DNA from: Anaerolineae bacterium | Lineage (GTDB): Bacteria > Chloroflexota > Anaerolineae > Aggregatilineales > Phototrophicaceae | Reading direction: 5' to 3' | Assembly: GCA_015492875.1 (NCBI GenBank) | Contig: WGEI01000212.1 | Location: forward strand, 1 to 5,133 | Length of the DNA: 5,133 nt | Part shown: piece by piece, positions 1-4,770 of the stretch | Layout: the number at the start of each line of letters is the position of its first letter | Numbering within the stretch: position 1 is the first letter of the stretch | The notes under the pieces: generated by a model | Seen by the model: only the letters and a program-made list of their open reading frames with translations | Database searches by the model: none | What the model was told of the DNA's origin: nothing | Made by a program: the position numbers and the translations under genes

Positions 1-2
1 AT

Positions 3-215
3 TTGAAAAAGGCGGCTAGCATTTGGCAAGAGCATGACAACTTAATTGAGCTGGCCAATATATTCAATTCTTGGGGCGAACTAGAATTTCGTCGCGGGAA
101 TCGAGACCAAGCCAAAGCCCATTGGCGTCAAGCAAAAACTATCTTGCACACACCCCAAACACCCAAACAACACGAACTTTTATCCCTAATTGAGGAAAAT
201 CTGGCACGGATATAA
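3..215 (+). CDS. TPR-repeat protein, C-terminal fragment (5' end outside window)
   Basis: This is the last 70 codons of a longer reading frame that is open to the left edge, so the TTG at 3 is probably internal and not the start. Residues about 14-46 fit one tetratricopeptide repeat. In LANIFNSWGELEFRRGN and the helix after it, the W-G pair, the Ala of DQAKAHW, the aromatic W and the Ala of QAK fall at TPR consensus positions 7, 8, 20, 24 and 27. Residues 1-13 look like helix B of a preceding repeat. The last 20 residues are a Pro-containing linker and a short helix ending in LARI, so this is a natural C-terminus and not a truncation. TPR solenoids bind proteins or peptides. In bacteria they are often the C-terminal part of regulators (SARP/AfsR, LuxR-type ATPases, peptide-responsive RRNPP regulators). 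Which type this is cannot be told without the N-terminal part. It converges on the small minus-strand unit that follows. Confidence 0.72.
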   Translation: MKKAASIWQEHDNLIELANIFNSWGELEFRRGNRDQAKAHWRQAKTILHTPQTPKQHELLSLIEENLARI

Positions 216-246
216 AAACAAAAGGCCTGTGGGCAGGCCTCTTGTT
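213..246 (-). terminator. Intrinsic terminator, strong on minus strand
   Basis: A perfect 7-bp stem (AGGCCTG at 223-229, CAGGCCT at 234-240) encloses a 4-nt loop. It extends outward to 217-246 with one mismatch (222/241). Read on the minus strand, the stem is followed at once by TTTGTTTTTAT, a textbook U-tract. On the plus strand only CTTGTTC follows, so termination of the TPR mRNA here would be weaker. The direction of the T-tract implies a minus-strand transcript ending here, and the only minus-strand candidate close upstream is the 15-codon ORF at 266-313. The hairpin overlaps the stop codon of the TPR gene. Confidence 0.8.
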
Positions 247-265
247 CAGCCAAGATGACTATAGA

Positions 266-313
266 CTAATTCTCATCAGGTGGGAAGACCGGAGGAATGA
301 ATTGACCAGGCAT
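266..313 (-). CDS. Possible mini-gene for a 15-residue proline-rich peptide
   Basis: On the minus strand an ATG at 313-311 opens the frame MPGQFIPPVFPPDEN, which ends in TAG at 268-266. The case for translation is an AAAGGAG Shine-Dalgarno six bases before the ATG and a strong minus-strand intrinsic terminator 20 bases after the stop. SD, start, ORF, stop and terminator together look like a complete very short gene. The peptide has five prolines, including two PP pairs, two Phe residues, and an acidic DEN tail. It has no signal peptide, no membrane segment and no basic cluster. I do not recognise the family. It could be a leaderless signalling peptide, a regulatory leader peptide (PP pairs can slow ribosomes), or a chance ORF. 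No biosynthetic gene lies downstream, since the next gene is the convergent TPR gene, so classical attenuation is unlikely. No convincing minus-strand promoter was found; the best match is TTGCCT-16-TATAGC at 449-476. No homology evidence is available by eye. Confidence 0.42.
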   Translation of the reverse strand: MPGQFIPPVFPPDEN

Positions 314-319
314 AGTTCG

Positions 320-326
320 CTCCTTT
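320..326 (-). promoter_or_regulatory. Shine-Dalgarno of the 15-codon ORF
   Basis: The plus-strand bases CTCCTTT read AAAGGAG on the minus strand, six bases before the ATG at 313. This is among the closest matches to the anti-SD in the window, better placed than those of the three complete long genes. It is the main reason for taking the very short ORF seriously. Confidence 0.5.
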
Positions 327-329
327 GAG

Positions 330-353
330 GCTGTGAATTTCGACACTCACAGC
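330..353. repeat. Inverted repeat GCTGTGA-N10-TCACAGC
   Basis: Perfect 7-bp arms (330-336 and 347-353) flank a 10-nt spacer. On the minus strand it sits three bases upstream of the AAAGGAG Shine-Dalgarno. It could be an mRNA hairpin in the leader of the mini-gene or an operator for a dimeric regulator. The GTGA/TCAC half-sites resemble those of the CRP/FNR family, TGTGA-N6-TCACA, but the spacing between GTGA and TCAC here is 10 and not 6. A canonical CRP site is therefore not supported. Confidence 0.45.
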
Positions 354-386
354 ATCTCAAAACGCCGCCCGGTCACCGTCCAATTT

Positions 387-419
387 CGGTCATAAAACGG
401 ACACAAAACGGACAACTTC
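387..419. repeat. Tandem 11-bp direct repeat (about 2.6 copies)
   Basis: Three adjacent units read CGGTCATAAAA (387-397), CGGACACAAAA (398-408) and CGGACAACTTC (409-419). Units 1 and 2 match at 9 of 11 positions, and unit 3 keeps CGGACA. An 11-bp period puts each CGGWCA core on the same face of the helix, as expected for side-by-side binding of a regulator. SARP-family activators are known to bind heptamers repeated every 11 bp. However, I find no -10 box 8 bp from the last unit on either strand, as SARP promoters have, so the match is to the period only. Confidence 0.45.
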
Positions 420-422
420 ACG

Positions 423-448
423 AAACCGCCAACGACAGGGCGGTTTTT
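423..448 (+). terminator. Intrinsic terminator on plus strand
   Basis: AAACCGCC (423-430) and GGCGGTTT (439-446) pair perfectly over 8 bp around an 8-nt loop. The plus-strand 3' arm runs into five T bases (443-447). On the minus strand no T-tract follows. No plus-strand gene ends just before it. The TPR mRNA reading through the weaker plus-side signal at 217-246 is the likeliest transcript to end here, and it would then carry the antisense of the whole 15-codon mini-gene. Confidence 0.6.
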
Positions 449-493
449 GCTATAGGGCATAGCACACGTCAGGCAAACGGTGTGTTGGCTAAC

Positions 494-522
494 TTGGAAA
501 GCGGGCACTTTGGATTTATAGT
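494..522 (+). promoter_or_regulatory. Candidate sigma-70-type promoter for the membrane protein gene
   Basis: TTGGAA (494-499, 4 of 6 to the -35 consensus) and TATAGT (517-522, 5 of 6 to the -10 consensus) are separated by exactly 17 bases. This predicts a start of transcription near 529 and a leader of about 48 nt. The leader contains a short inverted repeat GCGCA (536-540) / TGCGC (552-556). It also carries a Shine-Dalgarno AGAGGGG (565-571) five bases before the ATG at 577. Confidence 0.5.
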
Positions 523-576
523 TAAATAGAGATAGGCGCAATGAACCCCAATGCGCTTCACTGAAGAGGGGACACC

Positions 577-2007
577 ATGATAACAAAACGGCTAATGATT
601 ATCTTGCTCGTTTGCTTGGGTGTTATGCCGCTCTATGCCCAAGCCGAACCGGATTATGCTATTCGCCCCTTAACGCCAGCCTATTCAAATGATGGCACAG
701 CGCTGACCATCACGATTGAAGTGCGCAATAATGGTGGAGATGCAACGGTAAATGCCACCATCAACGTGATTAAAGCTGATAGCGGGCGCATCATCGCCGA
801 AGACACCATTCCCCCACTCGCTAGTGGGGCCACTGCTACCGCAAGTTTCACCTTCAGAATAGGCAATGACCCATTCATCCCCGGTAGCGTTCAACAAATA
901 CGGGTCGAAGTTGGCATTGATGAAGTAGAGCCACTGAGTGGACCTAATATCCAAAATAACACCACCGTGTTCCCCATCACTGTTCCCCTGGTGGATACAA
1001 GCGCGCCACAAAATCCGCAGAATGTCTTGCCACCCATAGAAAACCCGACCGGCGCTGGCGAGGGTGATAGAGACGGCATCATCACCATTCCGATTATTGA
1101 CCTCACAATCGATGTGAATAACCCCATTCAGGTGCTGGTCTCTGCTGGTTTAGCGATTATCACCGCTGTGGCGAGCGTTTTAGTGCTGTGGTTGGTGAGC
1201 ATCATCCTTCGCTTATTCATTAGCCGCCCGCCAAGTTTCGGCAACGTTTTACCGCCTTATGCCGCCATGCCCCCGTTAGACCCGAACACCATCGCCGGAC
1301 GACGGCAACAGTGGCAGTATTATGCTCAAAATAGCTCCATCTTAATTCCCTGCGATGTGCCGGGCAGCGTGCAAGCGATTAAAGTGCTACAAGATATTGA
1401 GGGCAACCCGCTGGAGAATTGGCGCGTTATGGCCATACGCTTGAGTCATTATGATGGTTACGGACGAATAAAGCGCACCGAGTCGTTAGCCCCTAAGCGG
1501 ACGATACGGCGCTTAAACCGCGCCCTACAGAAACGGCAACACCGCAGCACACAGGAGATGAGTAAAAAGTTGCGTCCCGTCGCGCGGGCATTGGTGAAAC
1601 AGCTGCGCAAGCATGAAGACAAACGCACTATGATTTTGCCGATTGCGTTGGATATACACTTTCAGGGCAAGCATGGGGAGGTGCGCATCGCCTTTGAGCT
1701 GTATCGCTGTGAAAACGGGAGTTGGTATCGGATAGATGAATGGGAGCCAGAAATTCCCGTCATCGAGCACACAATACACGAGATTTATACCTACACCGTA
1801 CACGGCAAATTAGGTGGAGAGCGGCCCAAAACATACCTCAAGCGGCTGGAAGAGGATATACTCTGGCTACTTATGGAGATGTCGCAGGTGCATACCGCCA
1901 GCGCCCAGCCACAGCCAGAAACGGTCACCGGAGATACGGTTACCGGCATGAAAGCGGTCAATCCCGATAGCGATATACCCACCACCCAACCGCCAGCAAC
2001 GCCCTAA
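577..2007 (+). CDS. Secreted single-pass membrane protein with CARDB-like ectodomain
   Basis: 476 residues. Residues 1-23 form a signal peptide: basic MITKR, hydrophobic core LMIILLVCLGVMPLY, and probable cleavage after AQA (23/24). The Cys at 13 is not in a lipobox, because Val precedes it. Residues about 24-137 resemble a CARDB/Ig-like beta-sandwich, with alternating beta strands, the VRNNGG turn at 49-54, the PPLASGATATASF segment, and the NIQNNT ending typical of this fold. A Pro-rich linker (138-165) leads to one membrane helix at about 184-214. It is followed by Arg, so the C-terminal half should be cytoplasmic. That half (216-476) is not a family I recognise. It has a strongly basic stretch at 299-350 (19 Lys/Arg in 52), two Cys (259, 378) and a beta-rich part at 352-410. 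A TVTGDTVTG duplication sits near a disordered Pro/Thr tail. CARDB domains mediate adhesion or surface interactions, and the topology suggests a surface protein or sensor. The ATG is supported by AGAGGGG five bases upstream. Co-transcription with the PLP enzyme downstream is possible. Confidence 0.85.
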   Translation: MITKRLMIILLVCLGVMPLYAQAEPDYAIRPLTPAYSNDGTALTITIEVRNNGGDATVNATINVIKADSGRIIAEDTIPPLASGATATASFTFRIGNDPFIPGSVQQIRVEVGIDEVEPLSGPNIQNNTTVFPITVPLVDTSAPQNPQNVLPPIENPTGAGEGDRDGIITIPIIDLTIDVNNPIQVLVSAGLAIITAVASVLVLWLVSIILRLFISRPPSFGNVLPPYAAMPPLDPNTIAGRRQQWQYYAQNSSILIPCDVPGSVQAIKVLQDIEGNPLENWRVMAIRLSHYDGYGRIKRTESLAPKRTIRRLNRALQKRQHRSTQEMSKKLRPVARALVKQLRKHEDKRTMILPIALDIHFQGKHGEVRIAFELYRCENGSWYRIDEWEPEIPVIEHTIHEIYTYTVHGKLGGERPKTYLKRLEEDILWLLMEMSQVHTASAQPQPETVTGDTVTGMKAVNPDSDIPTTQPPATP

Positions 2008-2019
2008 CGGTGCGGCATA

Positions 2020-2031
2020 GCCAGCGCTGGC
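2020..2031. repeat. 12-bp perfect palindrome GCCAGCGCTGGC
   Basis: It lies 12 bases after the stop of the membrane protein gene and 66 bases before the next start. No T-tract follows on either strand, so it is not a classical terminator. It could be a weak mRNA hairpin between two co-transcribed genes or a protein-binding site. A second, looser inverted repeat TGCGAA (2035-2040) / TTCGCA (2062-2067) follows it. Confidence 0.35.
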
Positions 2032-2097
2032 ACTTGCGAAAAAGGGGGCGTGCGGGTTACATTCGCAGTAATAAATCGTCGCACAAAGGATATTGAG

Positions 2098-3294
2098 ATG
2101 ACAACTGACCCGCTTTTGCAATGGCGAGAGATGTTCCCTATTCTGTCACAAACTACTTATCTGGTCAGCCATTCACTGGGGGCTATGCCGCGCACGGTTT
2201 ACGATAGCCTGCGCGCTTATGCCGATACATGGGCGAGACGTGGCGTCATGGCTTGGAGCGAAGGCTGGTTCGAGATGAATGGCGAGATAGGCAATCTCAT
2301 CGGCTCGGTGATGGGTGCGCCTGATGGCTCGGTGGTCGTACACCAAAACGCGAGTTTGGCCATTGCCATTCTGATGAGCGCGCTGGACTTCAGCGACACC
2401 CGCCGCAATAAGGTCATCATCACCGATATGATTTTCCCCTCCGATTATTACGCCCTGCAGGGGGCGTTGCCGCCTCATATGGATATTCACATTGTGAAAA
2501 GCCGTGATGGTATCACAGTTGATACACAAGAAATCATCGATGCTATCGATGAACGGACGCGCCTCGTCTGGCTTAATCATGTGCTATTCCGCAGCGGTTT
2601 CGTCATGCCTGCCGCGCCAATCATTGAAAAAGCGCATCAAGTGGGGGCGCAGGTGGGGTTGGATGGCTATCATGCAGTGGGAATTATCCCCGTTGATGTG
2701 ACAGCGTTAAACGTCGATTTTTATATCGGCGGGGTGCTGAAATGGATGTGCGGGGGGCCGGGCGGGGTATTTATGTATATACGCCCGGACTGGCTGCCGC
2801 AAATGCGCCCAAAAATCACTGGCTGGTTTGCCCATCCCCACCCCTTTGATTTTGAGGTGGGGCAAATGGCGTACCGCGACGACATTTACCGCATGATGAA
2901 TGGCACACCGGGGATAGCATCGCTTTATGCCATTAAACCCGGCGTAGAGGTCATCCGAGAGGTGGGCGTTGCGACCATTCGAGAGAAAAGCAAGCAAATG
3001 ACCGCGCTCATCATCGCCCTTGCGCAAGCAGAAGGGTATACCATCCGCACGCCTTTAGACCCCGAACAGCGTGGCGGTATGGTCGTGGTTGAACCACCTC
3101 ATGCTTATGAGGTCAGTGAAGAATTACGCGCCCGTAACTATTTGGTCGATTATCGCCCGAAGGCAGGTATACGCATCGCGCCACATTTCTACAACACGGA
3201 AGAAGAAGTGCGGGCAGTGATGGCGCAAATCAAAGAGATATTGGCCAGTGGCGCTTGGCAGAAGCACGCCAGCGGACGGGCATTTGTCACCTAA
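2098..3294 (+). CDS. Kynureninase-like PLP-dependent enzyme (class V aminotransferase fold)
   Basis: 398 residues, close to the usual 400-420 of kynureninases and class V aminotransferases. The ATG at 2098 is chosen because AAAGGA (2085-2090) lies seven bases upstream and the conserved N-terminus (FPILSQTTYLVSHSLGAMP) follows shortly after. A GTG at 2050 would add 16 unlike residues. Key sites are the N-terminal HSLGAMP at 25-31 (kynureninases have NSLG), LDGYH at 188-192 with Asp189 expected to hold the pyridine nitrogen, and Lys215 in VLKWMCGGPGG as the Schiff-base lysine. The Asp-Lys distance of 26 equals that in known kynureninases. GIRIAPHFYNT at 357-367 supplies Arg359 for substrate carboxylate binding. 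Kynureninase cleaves kynurenine to anthranilate and alanine in the cytoplasm. The Tyr normally just before the lysine is Leu214 here, and no tryptophan-pathway gene is nearby, so the true substrate may differ. I am sure of the fold and unsure of the reaction. The gene follows the membrane protein after 90 bases on the same strand. Confidence 0.82.
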   Translation: MTTDPLLQWREMFPILSQTTYLVSHSLGAMPRTVYDSLRAYADTWARRGVMAWSEGWFEMNGEIGNLIGSVMGAPDGSVVVHQNASLAIAILMSALDFSDTRRNKVIITDMIFPSDYYALQGALPPHMDIHIVKSRDGITVDTQEIIDAIDERTRLVWLNHVLFRSGFVMPAAPIIEKAHQVGAQVGLDGYHAVGIIPVDVTALNVDFYIGGVLKWMCGGPGGVFMYIRPDWLPQMRPKITGWFAHPHPFDFEVGQMAYRDDIYRMMNGTPGIASLYAIKPGVEVIREVGVATIREKSKQMTALIIALAQAEGYTIRTPLDPEQRGGMVVVEPPHAYEVSEELRARNYLVDYRPKAGIRIAPHFYNTEEEVRAVMAQIKEILASGAWQKHASGRAFVT

Positions 3295-3302
3295 GCAGAA
3301 GG

Positions 3303-3321
3303 CCGCCCCTTATCGGGGCGG
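3303..3321. terminator. Bidirectional hairpin between convergent genes
   Basis: CCGCCCC (3303-3309) and GGGGCGG (3315-3321) form a perfect 7-bp GC stem with a 5-nt loop. It sits nine bases after the PLP-enzyme stop on the plus strand and ten bases after the MFS stop on the minus strand. The T-tracts are poor (TTGG on plus, CCTTCT on minus). Its position makes a shared terminator the natural reading, though its efficiency is uncertain. Confidence 0.6.
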
Positions 3322-3330
3322 TTGGCGGTG

Positions 3331-4536
3331 CTATGGGGTCTCTTCACGGGATGGCAACACAAGCGCCAATAAGCCGGCAAGGGCGGTGCTGAAAGCGACA
3401 AGCTGGAAAGTTGTCCCCAGCCCGATGCCATCGGAAATGCTGCCAATAATGAAGCTACCCAAAGCGCCCATGCCGAAAATAAAGCCAAGAATTGCACCAG
3501 AGGCAAAGCCCTTACTGGCGGGGATAAGCTCTTGTGCCAGCACAACAATGATGCTGTGCGAACCACCTGTTAGGCCGCCTGCAGCGATGGCTAGCACGAA
3601 AGCCAGCGCATTATCGAAGAGGGGCAACAGAAAATAGGCGACAGCGCCAGTGACCAAGCTCCACATAATGACGCGGCGGCGGTCGTAACGGTCGGCGAGG
3701 TGGCCAAAGTAAACGCCAGAAAGACCCGCCGCTACCCAAAAGAAGCTGGTGATTAAACCGTATTGGGCTGGGTCCCAGCCTTTCTGCTGAAACAGCACAG
3801 GAATAAAGGCGACAGAGCCGGGTTGCGCCAAACTGCGCAGGCCAACCAGCAGCCCTAAAATAGCAAACGCGCGCCATGGAATAGCGAGGACTGGGGCGAC
3901 GGACTTATCTGCATCCAGTTCATCCATGTTATCGCGGTGGGCTTCATGATTGGGGATATAAAGCACCATCCCCAATACGCCGGGAATGGCTGCAAGGGCT
4001 AAAGCAAACAAAGGTGCAAAATTCGCGTCTGGTGTTGGGCCGGCGGGATTGGCTAAATCGAGCAGGAAGCCCGCCAAAGCTGGCCCAATCGCCAGCCCCA
4101 TTTGACCAGCGAGAAAGAATAATGCCATATTGCCAGCAACATGCTCGCGCTCTGCTTCTGCTGCATGGAGCGAGCCAACAGGATGAAACGCCCCGCTCCC
4201 CAATCCGCGCAACACCAGCGGAATGAAGAGCAGCCAGTATTCATGTGTAGTGACCGCCAGAAAGATAGCCAGTACGAAGAGCGATACATTCCACGCCACG
4301 CCACCCGCCGCCAACCACCGCCCTCCAGAACGGTCGGCACGCCAGCCAAAAAACGGTTGGCTAAGCGCGCCCGCCAATTGCGTTGCACTGATAGCAAAGC
4401 CAATTTGCGTATTGGTCATAGGTAAAACGCTGGCGCTGAGAAACGCAAGGATGACGGAGGACATCGACATAAAAACATCGTTGGTGAGATGGCCAAGTCC
4501 AATCACCCAAAAAAGCCGCTTACGTGGTACGTGCAT
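3331..4536 (-). CDS. MFS transporter, fosmidomycin-resistance (Fsr)-like
   Basis: 401 residues, typical for a 12-helix major facilitator. The ATG at 4536 is chosen over one 25 codons earlier at 4611. It has AAAGGGGG seven bases upstream and starts directly with a basic MHVPRKR before helix 1, whereas the longer form adds a polar stretch with no Shine-Dalgarno. Family marks are GHLTND at 15-20 in helix 1, and the loop 2-3 motif A GWRADRSGGRWL at 64-75, echoed in the second half by GHLADRYDRRRV at 278-289. GLGSGAFHPVGS at 111-122, with its FHP signature, is characteristic of the Fsr branch. A polar central loop at about 195-215 separates the two six-helix halves. Fsr-type proteins are inner-membrane, proton-driven drug exporters; the substrate here is unknown. 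The gene is transcribed alone, convergent with the PLP enzyme and divergent from nadK. An inverted repeat in its upstream region (4580-4603) may be an operator. A close alternative is an uncharacterised sugar or metabolite MFS. Confidence 0.85.
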   Translation of the reverse strand: MHVPRKRLFWVIGLGHLTNDVFMSMSSVILAFLSASVLPMTNTQIGFAISATQLAGALSQPFFGWRADRSGGRWLAAGGVAWNVSLFVLAIFLAVTTHEYWLLFIPLVLRGLGSGAFHPVGSLHAAEAEREHVAGNMALFFLAGQMGLAIGPALAGFLLDLANPAGPTPDANFAPLFALALAAIPGVLGMVLYIPNHEAHRDNMDELDADKSVAPVLAIPWRAFAILGLLVGLRSLAQPGSVAFIPVLFQQKGWDPAQYGLITSFFWVAAGLSGVYFGHLADRYDRRRVIMWSLVTGAVAYFLLPLFDNALAFVLAIAAGGLTGGSHSIIVVLAQELIPASKGFASGAILGFIFGMGALGSFIIGSISDGIGLGTTFQLVAFSTALAGLLALVLPSREETP

Positions 4537-4579
4537 GGAGATGCCCCCTTTTGCGCAATCTGTTTCTAAGGGTTTAGCG

Positions 4580-4603
4580 TGACGGAAAGTGCGCGAACCG
4601 TCA
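4580..4603. promoter_or_regulatory. Inverted repeat TGACGG-N12-CCGTCA upstream of the MFS gene
   Basis: Perfect 6-bp arms (4580-4585 and 4598-4603) lie 44 bases upstream of the MFS start. One arm overlaps a minus-strand TTGACG (4604-4599), a 5-of-6 match to a -35 box. No good -10 box is seen 16-18 bases further on, so the promoter itself is unproven. A repressor site for the transporter is a reasonable guess, and an mRNA leader hairpin is the alternative. Confidence 0.35.
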
Positions 4604-4678
4604 ATGACCATCGTCTATTTGGTATGGCTTTTCTATCTATCGCCGAGAGAAAATCTGTTCTAAAATGAGAGCTGGCTG

Positions 4679-4700
4679 GATAATCGCTTATAGCATTATC
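4679..4700. repeat. Inverted repeat GATAAT-N10-ATTATC in the divergent gap
   Basis: Perfect 6-bp arms (4679-4684 and 4695-4700), with GC dinucleotides near-symmetrically inside, surround TTATA. Each arm also reads GATAAT (5 of 6 to a -10 box) on its own strand, so the site could carry divergent start signals for the transporter and for nadK. No good -35 box is found at the right distance for either. Confidence 0.3.
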
Positions 4701-4758
4701 ACCCTGCTTTGCAGTAGACTAGAGGGCGTATGGATATTCAGGCAACATCTAAACGATT

Positions 4759-4763
4759 AGGAG
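4759..4763 (+). promoter_or_regulatory. Shine-Dalgarno fixing the TTG start of nadK
   Basis: AGGAG lies seven bases before TTG at 4771. An in-frame stop (TAA, 4750-4752) rules out any start further upstream, and no in-frame ATG comes before codon 56, by which point the conserved N-terminal part has passed. Confidence 0.65.
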
Positions 4764-4770
4764 CAAGCTG

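Larger units (their letters stand above)
247..576. other. Gene-poor gap with dense regulatory signals
   Basis: Apart from the 15-codon minus-strand ORF, no convincing coding sequence is seen in these 330 bases. They hold the inverted repeat, the 11-bp tandem repeat, the plus-strand terminator and the promoter and leader of the next gene, all listed separately. A weak inverted repeat CACAC (463-467) / GTGTG (480-484) lies between the terminator and the promoter and is not interpreted. Confidence 0.6.
4537..4770. other. Divergent intergenic region between MFS gene and nadK
   Basis: These 234 bases should hold both promoters. Besides the two inverted repeats there is an 8-bp palindrome TTGCGCAA (4551-4558) just upstream of the MFS Shine-Dalgarno. 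A weak plus-strand pair, TTGCAG (4709-4714) and GATATT (4733-4738) with an 18-base spacer, could serve nadK. No RNA gene or riboswitch is recognised. A 31-codon plus-strand ORF (4665-4760) lacks a Shine-Dalgarno and is not called. Confidence 0.5.

Noticed and set aside
330..353. CRP/FNR binding site
   Set aside because: The half-sites resemble TGTGA/TCACA, but the spacer is 10 bases where a canonical site has 6.
387..419. CRISPR-like array
   Set aside because: The repeats are directly adjacent 11-mers with no spacers, and no cas gene is present.
347..586. 79-codon minus-strand ORF upstream of the mini-gene
   Set aside because: It begins at TTG without a Shine-Dalgarno, starts inside the antisense of the membrane protein gene, and runs through its promoter, a plus-strand terminator and the 11-bp repeats. 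Its product shows no recognisable domain. It ends 21 bases before the mini-gene SD, so a weak possibility of coupling remains.
577..645. Lipoprotein signal (Cys at residue 13) in the membrane protein
   Set aside because: The residue before Cys is Val, where a lipobox needs Gly, Ala or Ser, and the Cys sits inside the hydrophobic core. A standard cleavage after AQA fits better.
2020..2031. Terminator between the membrane protein and PLP-enzyme genes
   Set aside because: The palindrome has no loop to speak of and no T-tract on either side.
2050..2097. Longer start (GTG at 2050) for the PLP enzyme
   Set aside because: The G-rich stretch before it is only one base from the GTG, while ATG at 2098 has AAAGGA at seven bases. 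The extra 16 residues do not resemble family N-termini.
2173..2580. 135-codon minus-strand ORF opposite the PLP enzyme
   Set aside because: It is antisense to a well-supported conserved enzyme, with no recognisable domain. It is a shadow of the coding frame.
4537..4611. Longer start (ATG at 4611) for the MFS transporter
   Set aside because: There is no Shine-Dalgarno, the extension is polar before helix 1, and it would absorb the inverted repeat at 4580-4603. ATG at 4536 has AAAGGGGG at seven bases.
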